This document shows, one piece after another, positions 6,982 to 14,879 of a DNA stretch of 62,260 nucleotides; position 1 is the stretch's first letter, and each line of letters opens with the position of its first letter. The notes beneath the pieces are model-generated. The model was not told the origin of the DNA, did no database searches, and was given only the letters and a program-made list of their open reading frames with translations. Origin of the DNA: Solobacterium sp. (GTDB lineage: Bacteria > Bacillota_I > Bacilli_A > Erysipelotrichales > Erysipelotrichaceae); assembly GCA_017432325.1 (NCBI GenBank), contig JAFRJJ010000087.1, forward strand, positions 1 to 62,260, given 5' to 3'. A program made the position numbers and the translations under genes.

Positions 6982-7673
6982 AATACCCTCAGCGGGACCC
7001 AGTTCCGGTAGTCACCGGATACCAGGTCATATTCAATGCCGCGTACATTTCCCATCAAGCTGTCATGAAAGTGTTCTTCTCCATGACAATGCGCATAGAT
7101 GACACGTCGTATACCCTCTTTTTCCAGGCAGTCCGTAAACAGGCTGTCTTCCTGTCCCGGATCTGTCGGCGGGTAATGCAGAAATACGATGATATCATCG
7201 AATCCTGCAGTTTTCGCTTTTCTGATGCCGTCCTGTAAGCGCATCAGTTCTCTGTCCTTCAGCTGGAAAACGCGTTCGGGCGGATCATTTCCTTCATCTG
7301 CGTACCCTTTTGTCGCAACAAGTGCAGTCGTCTCATATACAGCATAGCCGCCCTGCAGGAATTCCAGTTTTCCTTTGTAAAGCTTGTTCAGTTTTGATGT
7401 ATGTCTGGAATCCCAGAACAGATCATGGTTGCCTCTGGTCAGGATCTTTCTGCCTGGCAGATCAATGATGAACTGGAGATCGGTTTCACATTCCTTCAGG
7501 TTTCTTCCCCAGGAATGATCACCGACCAGCACAAGCGTATCATCTGGTCCGATCATAGAAGGAAAAACATCCATGACCTTCTGTTCGTGACCTACCCAGT
7601 TTCCGCCCCAGACATCCATACTTTTGTCCGAGGTGAAAGACAGATGCAGATCACCGATCGCATATAATGCCAT
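6978..7673 (-). CDS. Metallophosphoesterase, calcineurin-like
   Basis: A 231-residue phosphoesterase with the full metal-site set: GDLHL (D-x-H), VGDHSWG (GD), LTRGNHDLFWD (GNHD), FLHYPP and AHCHGEEH. The GDHSW form is typical of a Firmicute group of predicted phosphohydrolases with unknown substrate. The start is taken at 7673 (MALYAIGDLHL), because the preceding 16 codons of the open frame lie inside the upstream gene. The upstream stop is directly followed by this ATG, indicating translational coupling. Cytoplasmic. Third gene of the six-gene operon. Confidence 0.8.
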   Translation of the reverse strand: MALYAIGDLHLSFTSDKSMDVWGGNWVGHEQKVMDVFPSMIGPDDTLVLVGDHSWGRNLKECETDLQFIIDLPGRKILTRGNHDLFWDSRHTSKLNKLYKGKLEFLQGGYAVYETTALVATKGYADEGNDPPERVFQLKDRELMRLQDGIRKAKTAGFDDIIVFLHYPPTDPGQEDSLFTDCLEKEGIRRVIYAHCHGEEHFHDSLMGNVRGIEYDLVSGDYRNWVPLRVL

Positions 7674-7674
7674 A

Positions 7675-8106
7675 TCAGGATCCGCGCTCCTTGGCCAGAC
7701 GGTCTTCAGTACCTTTTTCAACCTGCTTCAGGCGTTCCTTCAGACGTTTCTTCATGACCATGGTCGAAAACCAGTCAGGTTTCTTATTCGTCATGATCGT
7801 CTGTGTAAGAACAACATGGCATGAGTTTTCGTCCTTCTTTACCAGTTTGAAGCGCATCTGGATATTTTTCGTACCGCGCGATACTTTGATGGCATACTCT
7901 CTTCCGGGCAGAAGACGTTTATATGTGACGATCTCCTCCCCGTACTTTGCTGTTTCACGTCTGTAGTGGTAGCCCTCTTTGATATCATTAACGTTGATTT
8001 CATATCCTACAGCTGCTTCTGCTTCCTGAGCAGAGGAGATCAGCAGCGTATCATAGAAATCCTTTGCGCTGACCCGGCAGTCTTTTTCAACAATCGTTTC
8101 CTGCAT
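7675..8106 (-). CDS. DUF3284-like protein
   Basis: A 143-residue basic protein. The sequence (VSAKDFYDTLL, YHYRRETAKYG, TYKRLLPGREY and a Lys-rich tail) resembles DUF3284 proteins, which are small cytoplasmic proteins of the START/SRPBCC-like fold with no known ligand; I give this family with moderate certainty. It follows the WYL regulator by 2 bp and runs into the metallophosphoesterase start. No membrane segment or catalytic motif is seen. Confidence 0.6.
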   Translation of the reverse strand: MQETIVEKDCRVSAKDFYDTLLISSAQEAEAAVGYEINVNDIKEGYHYRRETAKYGEEIVTYKRLLPGREYAIKVSRGTKNIQMRFKLVKKDENSCHVVLTQTIMTNKKPDWFSTMVMKKRLKERLKQVEKGTEDRLAKERGS

Positions 8107-8108
8107 AA

Positions 8109-9089
8109 TTACTTCTCCAATGACTGATAGGCTTTCAGCCTGTCTTCCATACGTCTGATCATTTCTTCTCTGAGATCCAGCGGTTCCAGGATCTCCATCG
8201 CATCCATGTACTGCTGTCCCAGGAACAGGATGCCTTCCCTGTTTGCCTGGATCCGGATGACTACATGATCATCATCCTGGGGTGACATACTGATATCAAG
8301 ACCGAACAGATCGATCATCTGATCCAGTATGGACAGATCGCATCTCAGCACAGCAGAGACATTCTGTCCTGCAAACATAAAGAGTTTGCTGCGGGCATAT
8401 TCATACGGATCGGATGTTTTCGGAAGACTGCGGACACTCTGTTCAGTGACATGCACATTCTTCATGCGTTCGATCCTGTAATGACCGTATCCCTGATGGT
8501 GATCGCTGGTAGCGATCATATATGCCCTGGTATCGGCATATACGATGTATCTTGGTTCCACGATATATGGATTCGCCCTGCGTTTGACCAGGTTCTTTTC
8601 CGCTGTGTATTTCATATAGTCGAACCGGATCGCTTTCCTCTCCTTGATCGCTTCGGAGATCATTTCAATATTCAGGAACAGTTCCTGATTCTGTGTCTTG
8701 CGAGGATTCGGCATATAGACTGTATCGTTGAACTCTTTTGCCTGATAACTGCTCTGCGTATCAAGAAGTTTGCTGATGAGATCCTTGCTCTGGCGGTAAG
8801 GAATGAAGTTCGAAGCATGGATCGCATTGCAGAGATACAGTACTTCGGCAGGTTCAAACTGCCTGGTCATCAGGTAGTACCCCTTTCCGTTCTGTTCGTA
8901 TCTGGATATCTCCATTCCCATATCTTCCAGCATGTCAATATTGTTGTAGATCGTTCTCCGTTCCAGCTTCAGACCGTATATCGTTTCCAGTTTCTGCAGA
9001 ATGTCACGGATGCTCAGAATATGTTCTTCATCGGAGTATTTCCTCAGAATATCCATCACGGCAATGATGCTCGTTTTCTTATCTGCCAT
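8109..9089 (-). CDS. WYL-domain transcriptional regulator
   Basis: A 326-residue regulator with an N-terminal winged helix-turn-helix (about 1-75, with RRTIYNNIDMLEDMG as the recognition region) and a WYL domain (about 130-220, with IRFDYMKY and PRYIVYADTRAYMIA) plus the WCX-type C-terminal region. WYL regulators sense nucleic acid or nucleotide ligands and often control stress or defence genes. The ATG at 9089 follows GGTGAGGA. It is the first gene of the reverse operon, so autoregulation is likely (inference). A TATACT with an upstream TG lies about 25 bp before the start. The HIRAN gene is divergent and could share its control. Confidence 0.85.
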   Translation of the reverse strand: MADKKTSIIAVMDILRKYSDEEHILSIRDILQKLETIYGLKLERRTIYNNIDMLEDMGMEISRYEQNGKGYYLMTRQFEPAEVLYLCNAIHASNFIPYRQSKDLISKLLDTQSSYQAKEFNDTVYMPNPRKTQNQELFLNIEMISEAIKERKAIRFDYMKYTAEKNLVKRRANPYIVEPRYIVYADTRAYMIATSDHHQGYGHYRIERMKNVHVTEQSVRSLPKTSDPYEYARSKLFMFAGQNVSAVLRCDLSILDQMIDLFGLDISMSPQDDDHVVIRIQANREGILFLGQQYMDAMEILEPLDLREEMIRRMEDRLKAYQSLEK

Positions 9090-9183
9090 GTTCCTCACCT
9101 GCCTTAATGTGAGTATAACACGGTGTACATTTTTCTGCACATTGCGCTGTTTAAGATGTACTCAGACAGAAGGAGTTATCAAT

Positions 9184-9495
9184 ATGGATCAGAAAACATA
9201 TTTTACGATTACAGGTACTAATTATTTCCTCGGTATGGAGGTATTCCGTCCAGGGCAGAAACTAAAGCTCATGAAGGATCTCAGAAACGGATATGATGAT
9301 GAAGCAATCGGTATCTATTCCGATACGGATGTCAAATACGGTTATGTTGCCAATTCTGTCAGCACGGTCGCCAGAGGGACCCATTCAGCCGGCTATCTCT
9401 ACCGTATGTTTGACTTTGAAGCAGAATGTACGGTTCTCTTTATTCTGCCTACCGGTATTATCGCCAGTCTCGACATTCCGAAGTCTTCTGATTAA
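9184..9495 (+). CDS. Stand-alone HIRAN-domain protein
   Basis: A 103-residue protein that is essentially only a HIRAN domain: TITGTNYFLGMEVFRPG, LMKDLRNGYDDEAIGIYSD and YGYVANSVS. HIRAN domains bind single-stranded 3'-OH DNA ends and are normally fused to SNF2 helicases or nucleases; small free forms occur in Firmicutes and Bacteroidetes. The ATG at 9184 has AAGGAG at good spacing. It faces the WYL regulator and is followed 9 bp later by a membrane-protein gene. Its role is unknown. Confidence 0.75.
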   Translation: MDQKTYFTITGTNYFLGMEVFRPGQKLKLMKDLRNGYDDEAIGIYSDTDVKYGYVANSVSTVARGTHSAGYLYRMFDFEAECTVLFILPTGIIASLDIPKSSD

Positions 9496-9498
9496 AAT
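9470..9498 (+). promoter_or_regulatory. Putative promoter for a leaderless membrane-protein mRNA
   Basis: TCGACA (9470-9475), a 17-bp spacer and TAAAAT (9493-9498) inside the HIRAN 3' end. Only six bases separate the -10 from the ATG at 9505, and there is no ribosome-binding site. Confidence 0.45.
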
Positions 9499-9504
9499 AG
9501 TCTC

Positions 9505-10038
9505 ATGGACAATGAGGCAGAGCGCGTTTATAAACTATTGGGAGTTATTTTTACAGGTGTGGCTGTAGCGATTATTTCAGCTGCATTGGTTGCTGGTTTT
9601 TCACTTTTCTCTTTTGCACCTCTGCTCATTATGCTTCTGACGGCAATTCCGTTTCTCGGTGTGGGCATAGGGTTCCTGACACATGTTCAGAAAAAGCGGA
9701 ATATGGAAAATGATGTCATTGAGATGGGCTGCACAGTAGATGCTGTGATCACGGAGATCTGTCCCGATTACAGTATCACGATCAACGGCAGGCATCCCTG
9801 GATGCTCAGGTGCAGCTATGATGATCCTCAGACAAACCGTGTTTATGAATTTATCACGCACACGGAAGGCTTTCATCCCTCTCCCCGGCTGATCGGCGGA
9901 ACGGTTACGGTATTTGTGGATCCCTATGACTATACTAGATATGCCGTAGACCTTGATACATGCACGCTGCCGGAAGAAGATCTTCAAGATCTTCTGACAG
10001 GACACTCTGAAATACATGAGCAGAAACGATTAAAATGA
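9505..10038 (+). CDS. DUF3592-like membrane protein
   Basis: A 177-residue protein with two transmembrane helices (about 10-35 and 38-60), followed by a soluble beta-rich domain (about 75-165) resembling the DUF3592 type (TVDAVITEI, PWMLRCSYDDPQ, GGTVTVFVDPYDYTRY). Function unknown. No ribosome-binding site precedes the ATG; translation may be coupled to the HIRAN gene 9 bp away or may use a leaderless transcript from 9470-9498. It ends at a strong terminator. Confidence 0.6.
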   Translation: MDNEAERVYKLLGVIFTGVAVAIISAALVAGFSLFSFAPLLIMLLTAIPFLGVGIGFLTHVQKKRNMENDVIEMGCTVDAVITEICPDYSITINGRHPWMLRCSYDDPQTNRVYEFITHTEGFHPSPRLIGGTVTVFVDPYDYTRYAVDLDTCTLPEEDLQDLLTGHSEIHEQKRLK

Positions 10039-10079
10039 CTCTGGATGCCGTCAGCATTCAGAGTCATTGTTTTCTTCTT
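10034..10079 (+). terminator. Strong terminator shared with the trmD 3' end
   Basis: Fifteen-bp stem with one G-T pair (10034-10048 / 10054-10068), 5-base loop, then a T-rich tail. The trmD stop codon (10051-10053, reverse strand) begins in the loop. Confidence 0.85.
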
Positions 10080-10788
10080 CATCAAGTTCTTTCAGAAGCT
10101 TTTCTTCTTCTTTTGTCAGTACGTGTTTTGCGAACAGATCGGGACGGCGTTCACGCGTCAGTTTGAGCGACTGCTTCAGACGCCATTTCCGGATATTCTC
10201 GTGATGTCCCGAGAGAAGGATCTCCGGGACTTTTTCACCTTTATAATCTGCCGGTTTTGTATACTGCGGGTATTCCAGCAGTCCGTTTTCATGCGATTCT
10301 TCATCAGTGCTCTCGTCCCTGATCGCACCTTTGAGCAGCCTTACAACGGAATCGGAGATGACCATGGATGCCAGTTCACCGCCGGTCAGTACGTAATCAC
10401 CGATCGAGATCAGTTCATCCATATGATGATTGATCCGTTCATCCAGGCCTTCGTAATGACCGCACAGCAGGATCAGATGGTCTTTTTCCGAAAACTCATG
10501 TGCTTTGGCCTGTGTATACACCTGTCCGGCAGGACTCATCAGAACACTCCAGCTGTTTTCTGTTCTGACGGCATCAAGCGCGTCCAGGACAGGCTGGCAT
10601 TTCATGACCATGCCTGCTCCGCCTCCGAATGGTGAATCATCCACATGCCGGTAGCTTCCAGGCGCATATTCCCTGATATCAACGATCTCGAATTCAACAA
10701 GACCTTTCTGGATCGATCTGCTGATGATCGATGTATTCAGGAAATCATGGAACATGTCGGGAAATATTGTCAGTACAGTGATCTTCAT
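10051..10788 (-). CDS. trmD: tRNA (guanine37-N1)-methyltransferase TrmD
   Basis: A 245-residue SPOUT-class enzyme that methylates G37 of tRNAs with AdoMet, preventing +1 frameshifts. Hallmarks are the start KITVLTIFPDMF, SPFGGGAGMVMK near residue 60, and the trefoil-knot segment LLCGHYEGLDERI near 110 followed by SIGDYVLTGGELA. Length is normal. The start overlaps the rimM stop as ATGA. Last gene of the rpsP operon; rplS, often next, is not present here. Confidence 0.97.
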   Translation of the reverse strand: MKITVLTIFPDMFHDFLNTSIISRSIQKGLVEFEIVDIREYAPGSYRHVDDSPFGGGAGMVMKCQPVLDALDAVRTENSWSVLMSPAGQVYTQAKAHEFSEKDHLILLCGHYEGLDERINHHMDELISIGDYVLTGGELASMVISDSVVRLLKGAIRDESTDEESHENGLLEYPQYTKPADYKGEKVPEILLSGHHENIRKWRLKQSLKLTRERRPDLFAKHVLTKEEEKLLKELDEEENNDSEC

Positions 10789-11294
10789 AACAGTCCCTCA
10801 TCCATATGGATCCTGATGATCCTTTTCTGCGGATCGATATGCAGTACAAAATACGGAATGTCAGGCAGCAGGAATTCCTTCCCGTCTGCCATGCGGATGC
10901 GCAGGTTCTTCTGTGCGCCGCGTGTTTCTTCAACTGCGGTCACTTCTCCGATCATCCTGTCTGTTTCATCCTTCGCTGTCATTCCGATCAGTTCATCCGC
11001 GTAGAATTCCCCTTCCGGAAGCGCGTGACGGTCATCCGCGTTCATGCAGATCACACAGTTCTTGAATTTTTCGGCAAGATTGATATCCGGAATTCCCTCA
11101 AGCATTACGAGCGGAAATCCTTTATGCAGACGAAATGAGCGCACTTTGAAAGGAAGGTATTCATCATTCATCCGGATGTATACCATCTTTCCCTTCCGAT
11201 AGCGGACGGCATCAAAATCCGACCAGCTTTCGATCTTCAGTTCGCCTTTCAAACCATGTGTATTGATAATTCTGCCGATTTGTATATATTCCAT
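10785..11294 (-). CDS. rimM: Ribosome maturation factor RimM
   Basis: A 169-residue 16S rRNA processing factor that binds ribosomal protein S19 during 30S assembly. The N-terminal RimM beta-barrel starts IQIGRIINTHGLKGELK, and the C-terminal PRC-barrel contains LIGMTA and the FLLPDIPYFVLHIDPQ segment. Length is normal. GAGGTAGTA precedes the ATG. It is separated from khpA by a hairpin with a T-run (11306-11333), so its level may depend on read-through, and it is coupled to trmD by a 4-bp overlap. Confidence 0.97.
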   Translation of the reverse strand: MEYIQIGRIINTHGLKGELKIESWSDFDAVRYRKGKMVYIRMNDEYLPFKVRSFRLHKGFPLVMLEGIPDINLAEKFKNCVICMNADDRHALPEGEFYADELIGMTAKDETDRMIGEVTAVEETRGAQKNLRIRMADGKEFLLPDIPYFVLHIDPQKRIIRIHMDEGLL

Positions 11295-11305
11295 TACTAC
11301 CTCAC

Positions 11306-11333
11306 AAAAAAGGATGCGTAGTACATCCTTTTT
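11306..11333 (-). terminator. Internal terminator between khpA and rimM
   Basis: Reverse-strand stem AAAAAGGATG / CATCCTTTTT with a 7-base loop and trailing T residues, starting at the khpA stop codon. Probably partial, since rimM-trmD have no other clear promoter. Confidence 0.75.
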
Positions 11334-11581
11334 CAGATTTCTTCAAACTTGATGCTGACTCGCTTATCCTCTGAATGGGATGCGATAGACATAACCTGAC
11401 GCAGTGCTGACGCCATCATACCTTTTCTTCCGATGAGCCGGGCAATGTCATCACTTTTCGCATAGACATGCAGAACAACATCCCTGTCTTTCTGACCCGA
11501 TGTGACCCTGATATCCAGACTTTCGCGATCATTTACCATCGGCGCAACCAGATCCTTCAGTACCTGATCCAGTTCTGCCAT
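11333..11581 (-). CDS. khpA: KH-domain RNA-binding protein KhpA
   Basis: An 82-residue single KH-domain protein (YlqC family). The KH core is clear: VHVYAKSDDIARLIGRKG, with the I-G-R-K-G loop as the GxxG signature. KhpA partners with KhpB and binds RNA; in streptococci the pair influences cell elongation and division. Its place between rpsP and rimM matches Bacillota gene order. It starts 7 bp after the rpsP stop. Confidence 0.93.
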   Translation of the reverse strand: MAELDQVLKDLVAPMVNDRESLDIRVTSGQKDRDVVLHVYAKSDDIARLIGRKGMMASALRQVMSIASHSEDKRVSIKFEEI

Positions 11582-11587
11582 AGGAAA

Positions 11588-11875
11588 TTACTTCTTCTCT
11601 TTTTTAGCTGCTTTTTTCTCTTCGTCGAATTTCTTCATGATGCCCTGGGAAGAGAAAATGTTGCGAACTGTGTCAGAAGGCTGTGCACCTGTTCTCAGCC
11701 ACTTCAGTGCGAGTTCTTCATCTACATTAACTGTAGCCGGTTCAGTTGTAGGATTGATATAACCCAGAGTTTCAATAGCACGGCCGTCACGGCGTGTTCT
11801 GGAATCTGCTACAACGATACGATATCTCGGAGCCTTCTTGGAGCCCATACGAGTCAGTCTGATTCTTACTGCCAT
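11588..11875 (-). CDS. rpsP: 30S ribosomal protein S16
   Basis: A 95-residue bS16 with the start [19 protein letters not shown], the [11 protein letters not shown] segment and a Lys-rich tail. The start at 11875 has AAGGAGG; the open frame extends 10 codons further, but the family start is clear. First gene of the rpsP-khpA-rimM-trmD operon, driven by the promoter at 11908-11935. The upstream neighbour is a foreign-looking helicase gene rather than ffh, which commonly precedes it. Confidence 0.97.
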   Translation of the reverse strand: MAVRIRLTRMGSKKAPRYRIVVADSRTRRDGRAIETLGYINPTTEPATVNVDEELALKWLRTGAQPSDTVRNIFSSQGIMKKFDEEKKAAKKEKK

Positions 11876-11907
11876 AGTTTTGTTCCTCCTTATTACGAAC
11901 ATCACCT

Positions 11908-11935
11908 ATTATATGACGTGAAATTGATCTGTCAA
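11908..11935 (-). promoter_or_regulatory. SigA promoter of the rpsP operon
   Basis: Perfect -35 TTGACA (11935-11930) and perfect -10 TATAAT (11913-11908) with a 16-bp spacer on the reverse strand. The -35 box overlaps the last codons and stop of the primase-helicase gene. Confidence 0.85.
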
Positions 11936-11952
11936 GTATTTTTACTTGACAG
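11929..11952. repeat. 10-bp perfect inverted repeat at the island edge
   Basis: CTGTCAAGTA (11929-11938), loop TTTT, TACTTGACAG (11943-11952). It contains TTGACA on both strands and lies across the stop codon of the primase-helicase gene and the rpsP -35 box. It could be a weak terminator for that gene, a boundary mark or a regulatory site. Confidence 0.6.
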
Positions 11953-14712
11953 CTTGAACAAACCTGATTTTCCCTCATCTGAGGATATTGTTATTGAAGA
12001 AATCACCTCTGATGCAGTGCGATTGTTTGTATCTCTTGTTGCAAAGCCTTCAGAAGGCACATTATTGAACAGATCAAAACTACAATTCCAGACAATCGCC
12101 CTATCTATCACAATAAAATGTTTACCATGCTGAGCAAAAATGATATTTGCACCTGTTCCTTCCAAATATGCTTTTGCCTGTTCATCAATCTGTTTTTCTG
12201 TGTTCAGTATAAAATGCACTGACACACCATTTTGTGCTGCTTTCAAAAGTAAGCTTTGATATTTTTTTGCTTTTGACAATTGAACTTTAACCGCAAAAAT
12301 CGTTATCTCAGTCCGGGCATTTTTTATATCCTGAATCAGTACATCTTCATAATTATCTTTGTTATACAGAATTTGATCAACGATTGCTTCTTCATGTTCA
12401 GTGTATACGTAGTAACCTTCCATTTGATATTGTTTCAGACGTTTATAGTACATTGATTGTGCCATTGGAATCTGCGTATCTACATAATCATAGACTTTTA
12501 CAAGATCTTTCTCTTCTGAAGTTCTGTGAATTCTTCCAGTATATTGAGTTATTCTCGTTTTTGAAGAAATCGGAAGTACGAGAAAAAGACAATTCAAGGA
12601 TGGCAGATCAAATCCTTCACCTAAAAGTTTACTTGTTGCAAGAAGAATATACTGATGTGTACTGATTTTTATTTCTTCAAGTGTTGCTTTCCGTTCATAT
12701 CTTCCTGCAGCTCCGCTTAACATATATACATCGTTGCATGCTGTCTCGAGCATTTTGAACAATATGGTCAAATGCTCTATTCTTTCTGTCAATAAGATAA
12801 TATTGCTGTGCTCATGATACTCATGAAGTACATCCTTGACAATCATGTAATTTCTTACCTGATCATTCATCAGTTCAGTGCACATGTCCGTATATGAATA
12901 CCGATCTTTTAATGTACGACAGTTCGTATAACGTGGGATCAGATACTGGCGAAATGAATATTCTCTCTTTACAGCCCGTTCAGAAACTTGTTTTCTGATC
13001 TGTCCGCAGTACATTGTTATCACTTTAAATAAACCATCCTCACGTTTAGGCGTTGCGGACAAGCCATATATATGTTTACTGCGTATATGCCTCATTACAT
13101 GAAGAAAACTATCACATGCTACATGATGACATTCATCAATAATAGTTAATCCATAATCCTTCAGCAGCGAAGAAAGATCTTCATGATTTTTCAGTGACCT
13201 GACCATTGCGATATCAATATGACCGTTCAACCGTTTGGAAGAACCGTTATATTTGCATACGAATCTGTCCTTTTTTCTTAGAGAAGCCGGATATTCCAAG
13301 AATTGCTCGATACGCTGCTCCCACTGATCCTGAATCTCTTTACTGTCCACAAGAATCAATGTATTCACTTTCAGACTGGCAATTATATAAAGTCCTATTA
13401 CAGTTTTTCCAAAACCGGGTACAGCCTGTAATATTCCCATATCATACCTGAGCATGGTTTTAGCTGCATCCTGCTGATCTTCTCTCAGCGTGCCAAGAAA
13501 TTCAACATCGATCGGCATACCCGGAAATGTCTGATCTTCAATTTGAATATGTGCTTCAGGCATTGCGTGCTGAATGACTGGAAGTAATCCTCGTGGCAAA
13601 TATAAATACTTATCATCCTCTTCATAATATGAAAGAATCCGACTAAACTCAGAATTTATAAAAATTGGTTTATGGAGTCTCTGCAGTTCATAATATTTCG
13701 GATTATACATAGATGCACATCGAATGAGAATATTTCTAGTAACAGCATTCATCCCTTCTTTTTCAAACCGCAATGAAGAAGATTCACTTCCATGTATTTT
13801 TCTGACATATTTAACATCTGTTGTCAGCGATAAAGACAATTGATCATTATCAAAAAAGTAATCTTCAATACTGCTGCGAGAAAATATTGAACTCATTTCT
13901 TTCAATGAGATCTTTGGCCTGGATGCCAAGTATTCAATTTGATTTGCAATTACCTGCTGATTAACATTGATAAAGGCTGAGTTCCCTTTCAGGAATGCAT
14001 CATAACGTAACGGAGCTGCAATCAGATTTCCTTTTCCTTCATCCGGAATATAATCCTGATTGGGAAACATTCTATCGAAAGAAGTAAATGATAGGCTTTT
14101 ATTATTTTTCATCGCTTCACTGAGGAAAAATTCACCGAATTTTCTTGCAGATATAGCTTTCACAGGTTCTGCAAAGAAAAACCATAAATGTCCGCCGTTT
14201 CCAGATTGTGATCTTTCCATCACAGGATAGAAATTATATTTGATTGCTTCTTGGTAAACACTGAGCATATTCTCCATCCAGTTGTCATCATCAAAATCAA
14301 TCGCAAGAAAACAGGATGTATTGTCATCAAACATAGGATACAATCCAATTCCTTGGTTTTTTCCCTGAAAATGAGCACGTAAAATATCAGAAGTCAACGG
14401 ATGAAAAGATCTGTACGCGCATTGAAAACAATTAAATCTGCCATGTTTCTTGGGACAGTTCTCTTTGAAACTATTTTTACAGGCGGGTGCCCAGCCATAT
14501 CGATTATTCTTTTTGCTGAAATATCGTTCAGCATATATATCAGTTCGACATCTAAAATAATCTTTGAACACTTCGATTTTTTCATCTGCAGAGAGTTTTT
14601 TATCCGGATCCATAACAAAAACACCGTGCTGTTTCAACAATCTTTCCAAATCATTAATCCGTTGGTTTTTTTGTTCGATAATAGCCAGTAATTCTTCTTT
14701 TGTTTTCTCCAT
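11932..14712 (-). CDS. AEP primase / SF2 helicase / PLD multidomain protein (TOTE-like)
   Basis: A 926-residue protein. Order: N-terminal coiled coil (1-30); Cys-rich patch (C78, C86, C95, C98); archaeo-eukaryotic primase domain with LAIDFDDDNW at 137-145 and SGNGGHLW at 170-177; SF2 helicase with VPGFGKT (431-437), DECHH (526-530), SATP (552-555) and QYTGRIHR (723-730); C-terminal phospholipase-D-like domain (about 795-900). The PLD motif is imperfect: HFIVID lacks the normal H-x-K spacing. The architecture matches the conflict-associated family named TOTE. The gene is clearly richer in A/T than its neighbours and interrupts a core region, so it was probably acquired by transfer. The ribosome-binding site is weak. 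Confidence 0.8.
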   Translation of the reverse strand: MEKTKEELLAIIEQKNQRINDLERLLKQHGVFVMDPDKKLSADEKIEVFKDYFRCRTDIYAERYFSKKNNRYGWAPACKNSFKENCPKKHGRFNCFQCAYRSFHPLTSDILRAHFQGKNQGIGLYPMFDDNTSCFLAIDFDDDNWMENMLSVYQEAIKYNFYPVMERSQSGNGGHLWFFFAEPVKAISARKFGEFFLSEAMKNNKSLSFTSFDRMFPNQDYIPDEGKGNLIAAPLRYDAFLKGNSAFINVNQQVIANQIEYLASRPKISLKEMSSIFSRSSIEDYFFDNDQLSLSLTTDVKYVRKIHGSESSSLRFEKEGMNAVTRNILIRCASMYNPKYYELQRLHKPIFINSEFSRILSYYEEDDKYLYLPRGLLPVIQHAMPEAHIQIEDQTFPGMPIDVEFLGTLREDQQDAAKTMLRYDMGILQAVPGFGKTVIGLYIIASLKVNTLILVDSKEIQDQWEQRIEQFLEYPASLRKKDRFVCKYNGSSKRLNGHIDIAMVRSLKNHEDLSSLLKDYGLTIIDECHHVACDSFLHVMRHIRSKHIYGLSATPKREDGLFKVITMYCGQIRKQVSERAVKREYSFRQYLIPRYTNCRTLKDRYSYTDMCTELMNDQVRNYMIVKDVLHEYHEHSNIILLTERIEHLTILFKMLETACNDVYMLSGAAGRYERKATLEEIKISTHQYILLATSKLLGEGFDLPSLNCLFLVLPISSKTRITQYTGRIHRTSEEKDLVKVYDYVDTQIPMAQSMYYKRLKQYQMEGYYVYTEHEEAIVDQILYNKDNYEDVLIQDIKNARTEITIFAVKVQLSKAKKYQSLLLKAAQNGVSVHFILNTEKQIDEQAKAYLEGTGANIIFAQHGKHFIVIDRAIVWNCSFDLFNNVPSEGFATRDTNNRTASEVISSITISSDEGKSGLFKLSSKNT

Positions 14713-14879
14713 ATCTTCTGTTTATTATTTGCCAATATCCTATTTTGAAAAATGTAGTTATATACAAGCATGAATAATCCAATGCTACTGGATTTGCTGA
14801 CAAAAAATTAGTTTTTAGTTGTATGTATCAATAGCTATTAAAACTAAAACTGTGTTTCTGGGTTATATATCATTATTGC

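Noticed and set aside
14713..14879. Small gene or integration site between the primase-helicase gene and pcrA
   Set aside because: Only A/T-rich sequence with an imperfect hairpin is seen; no frame with a start site, no tRNA and no clear direct repeats.
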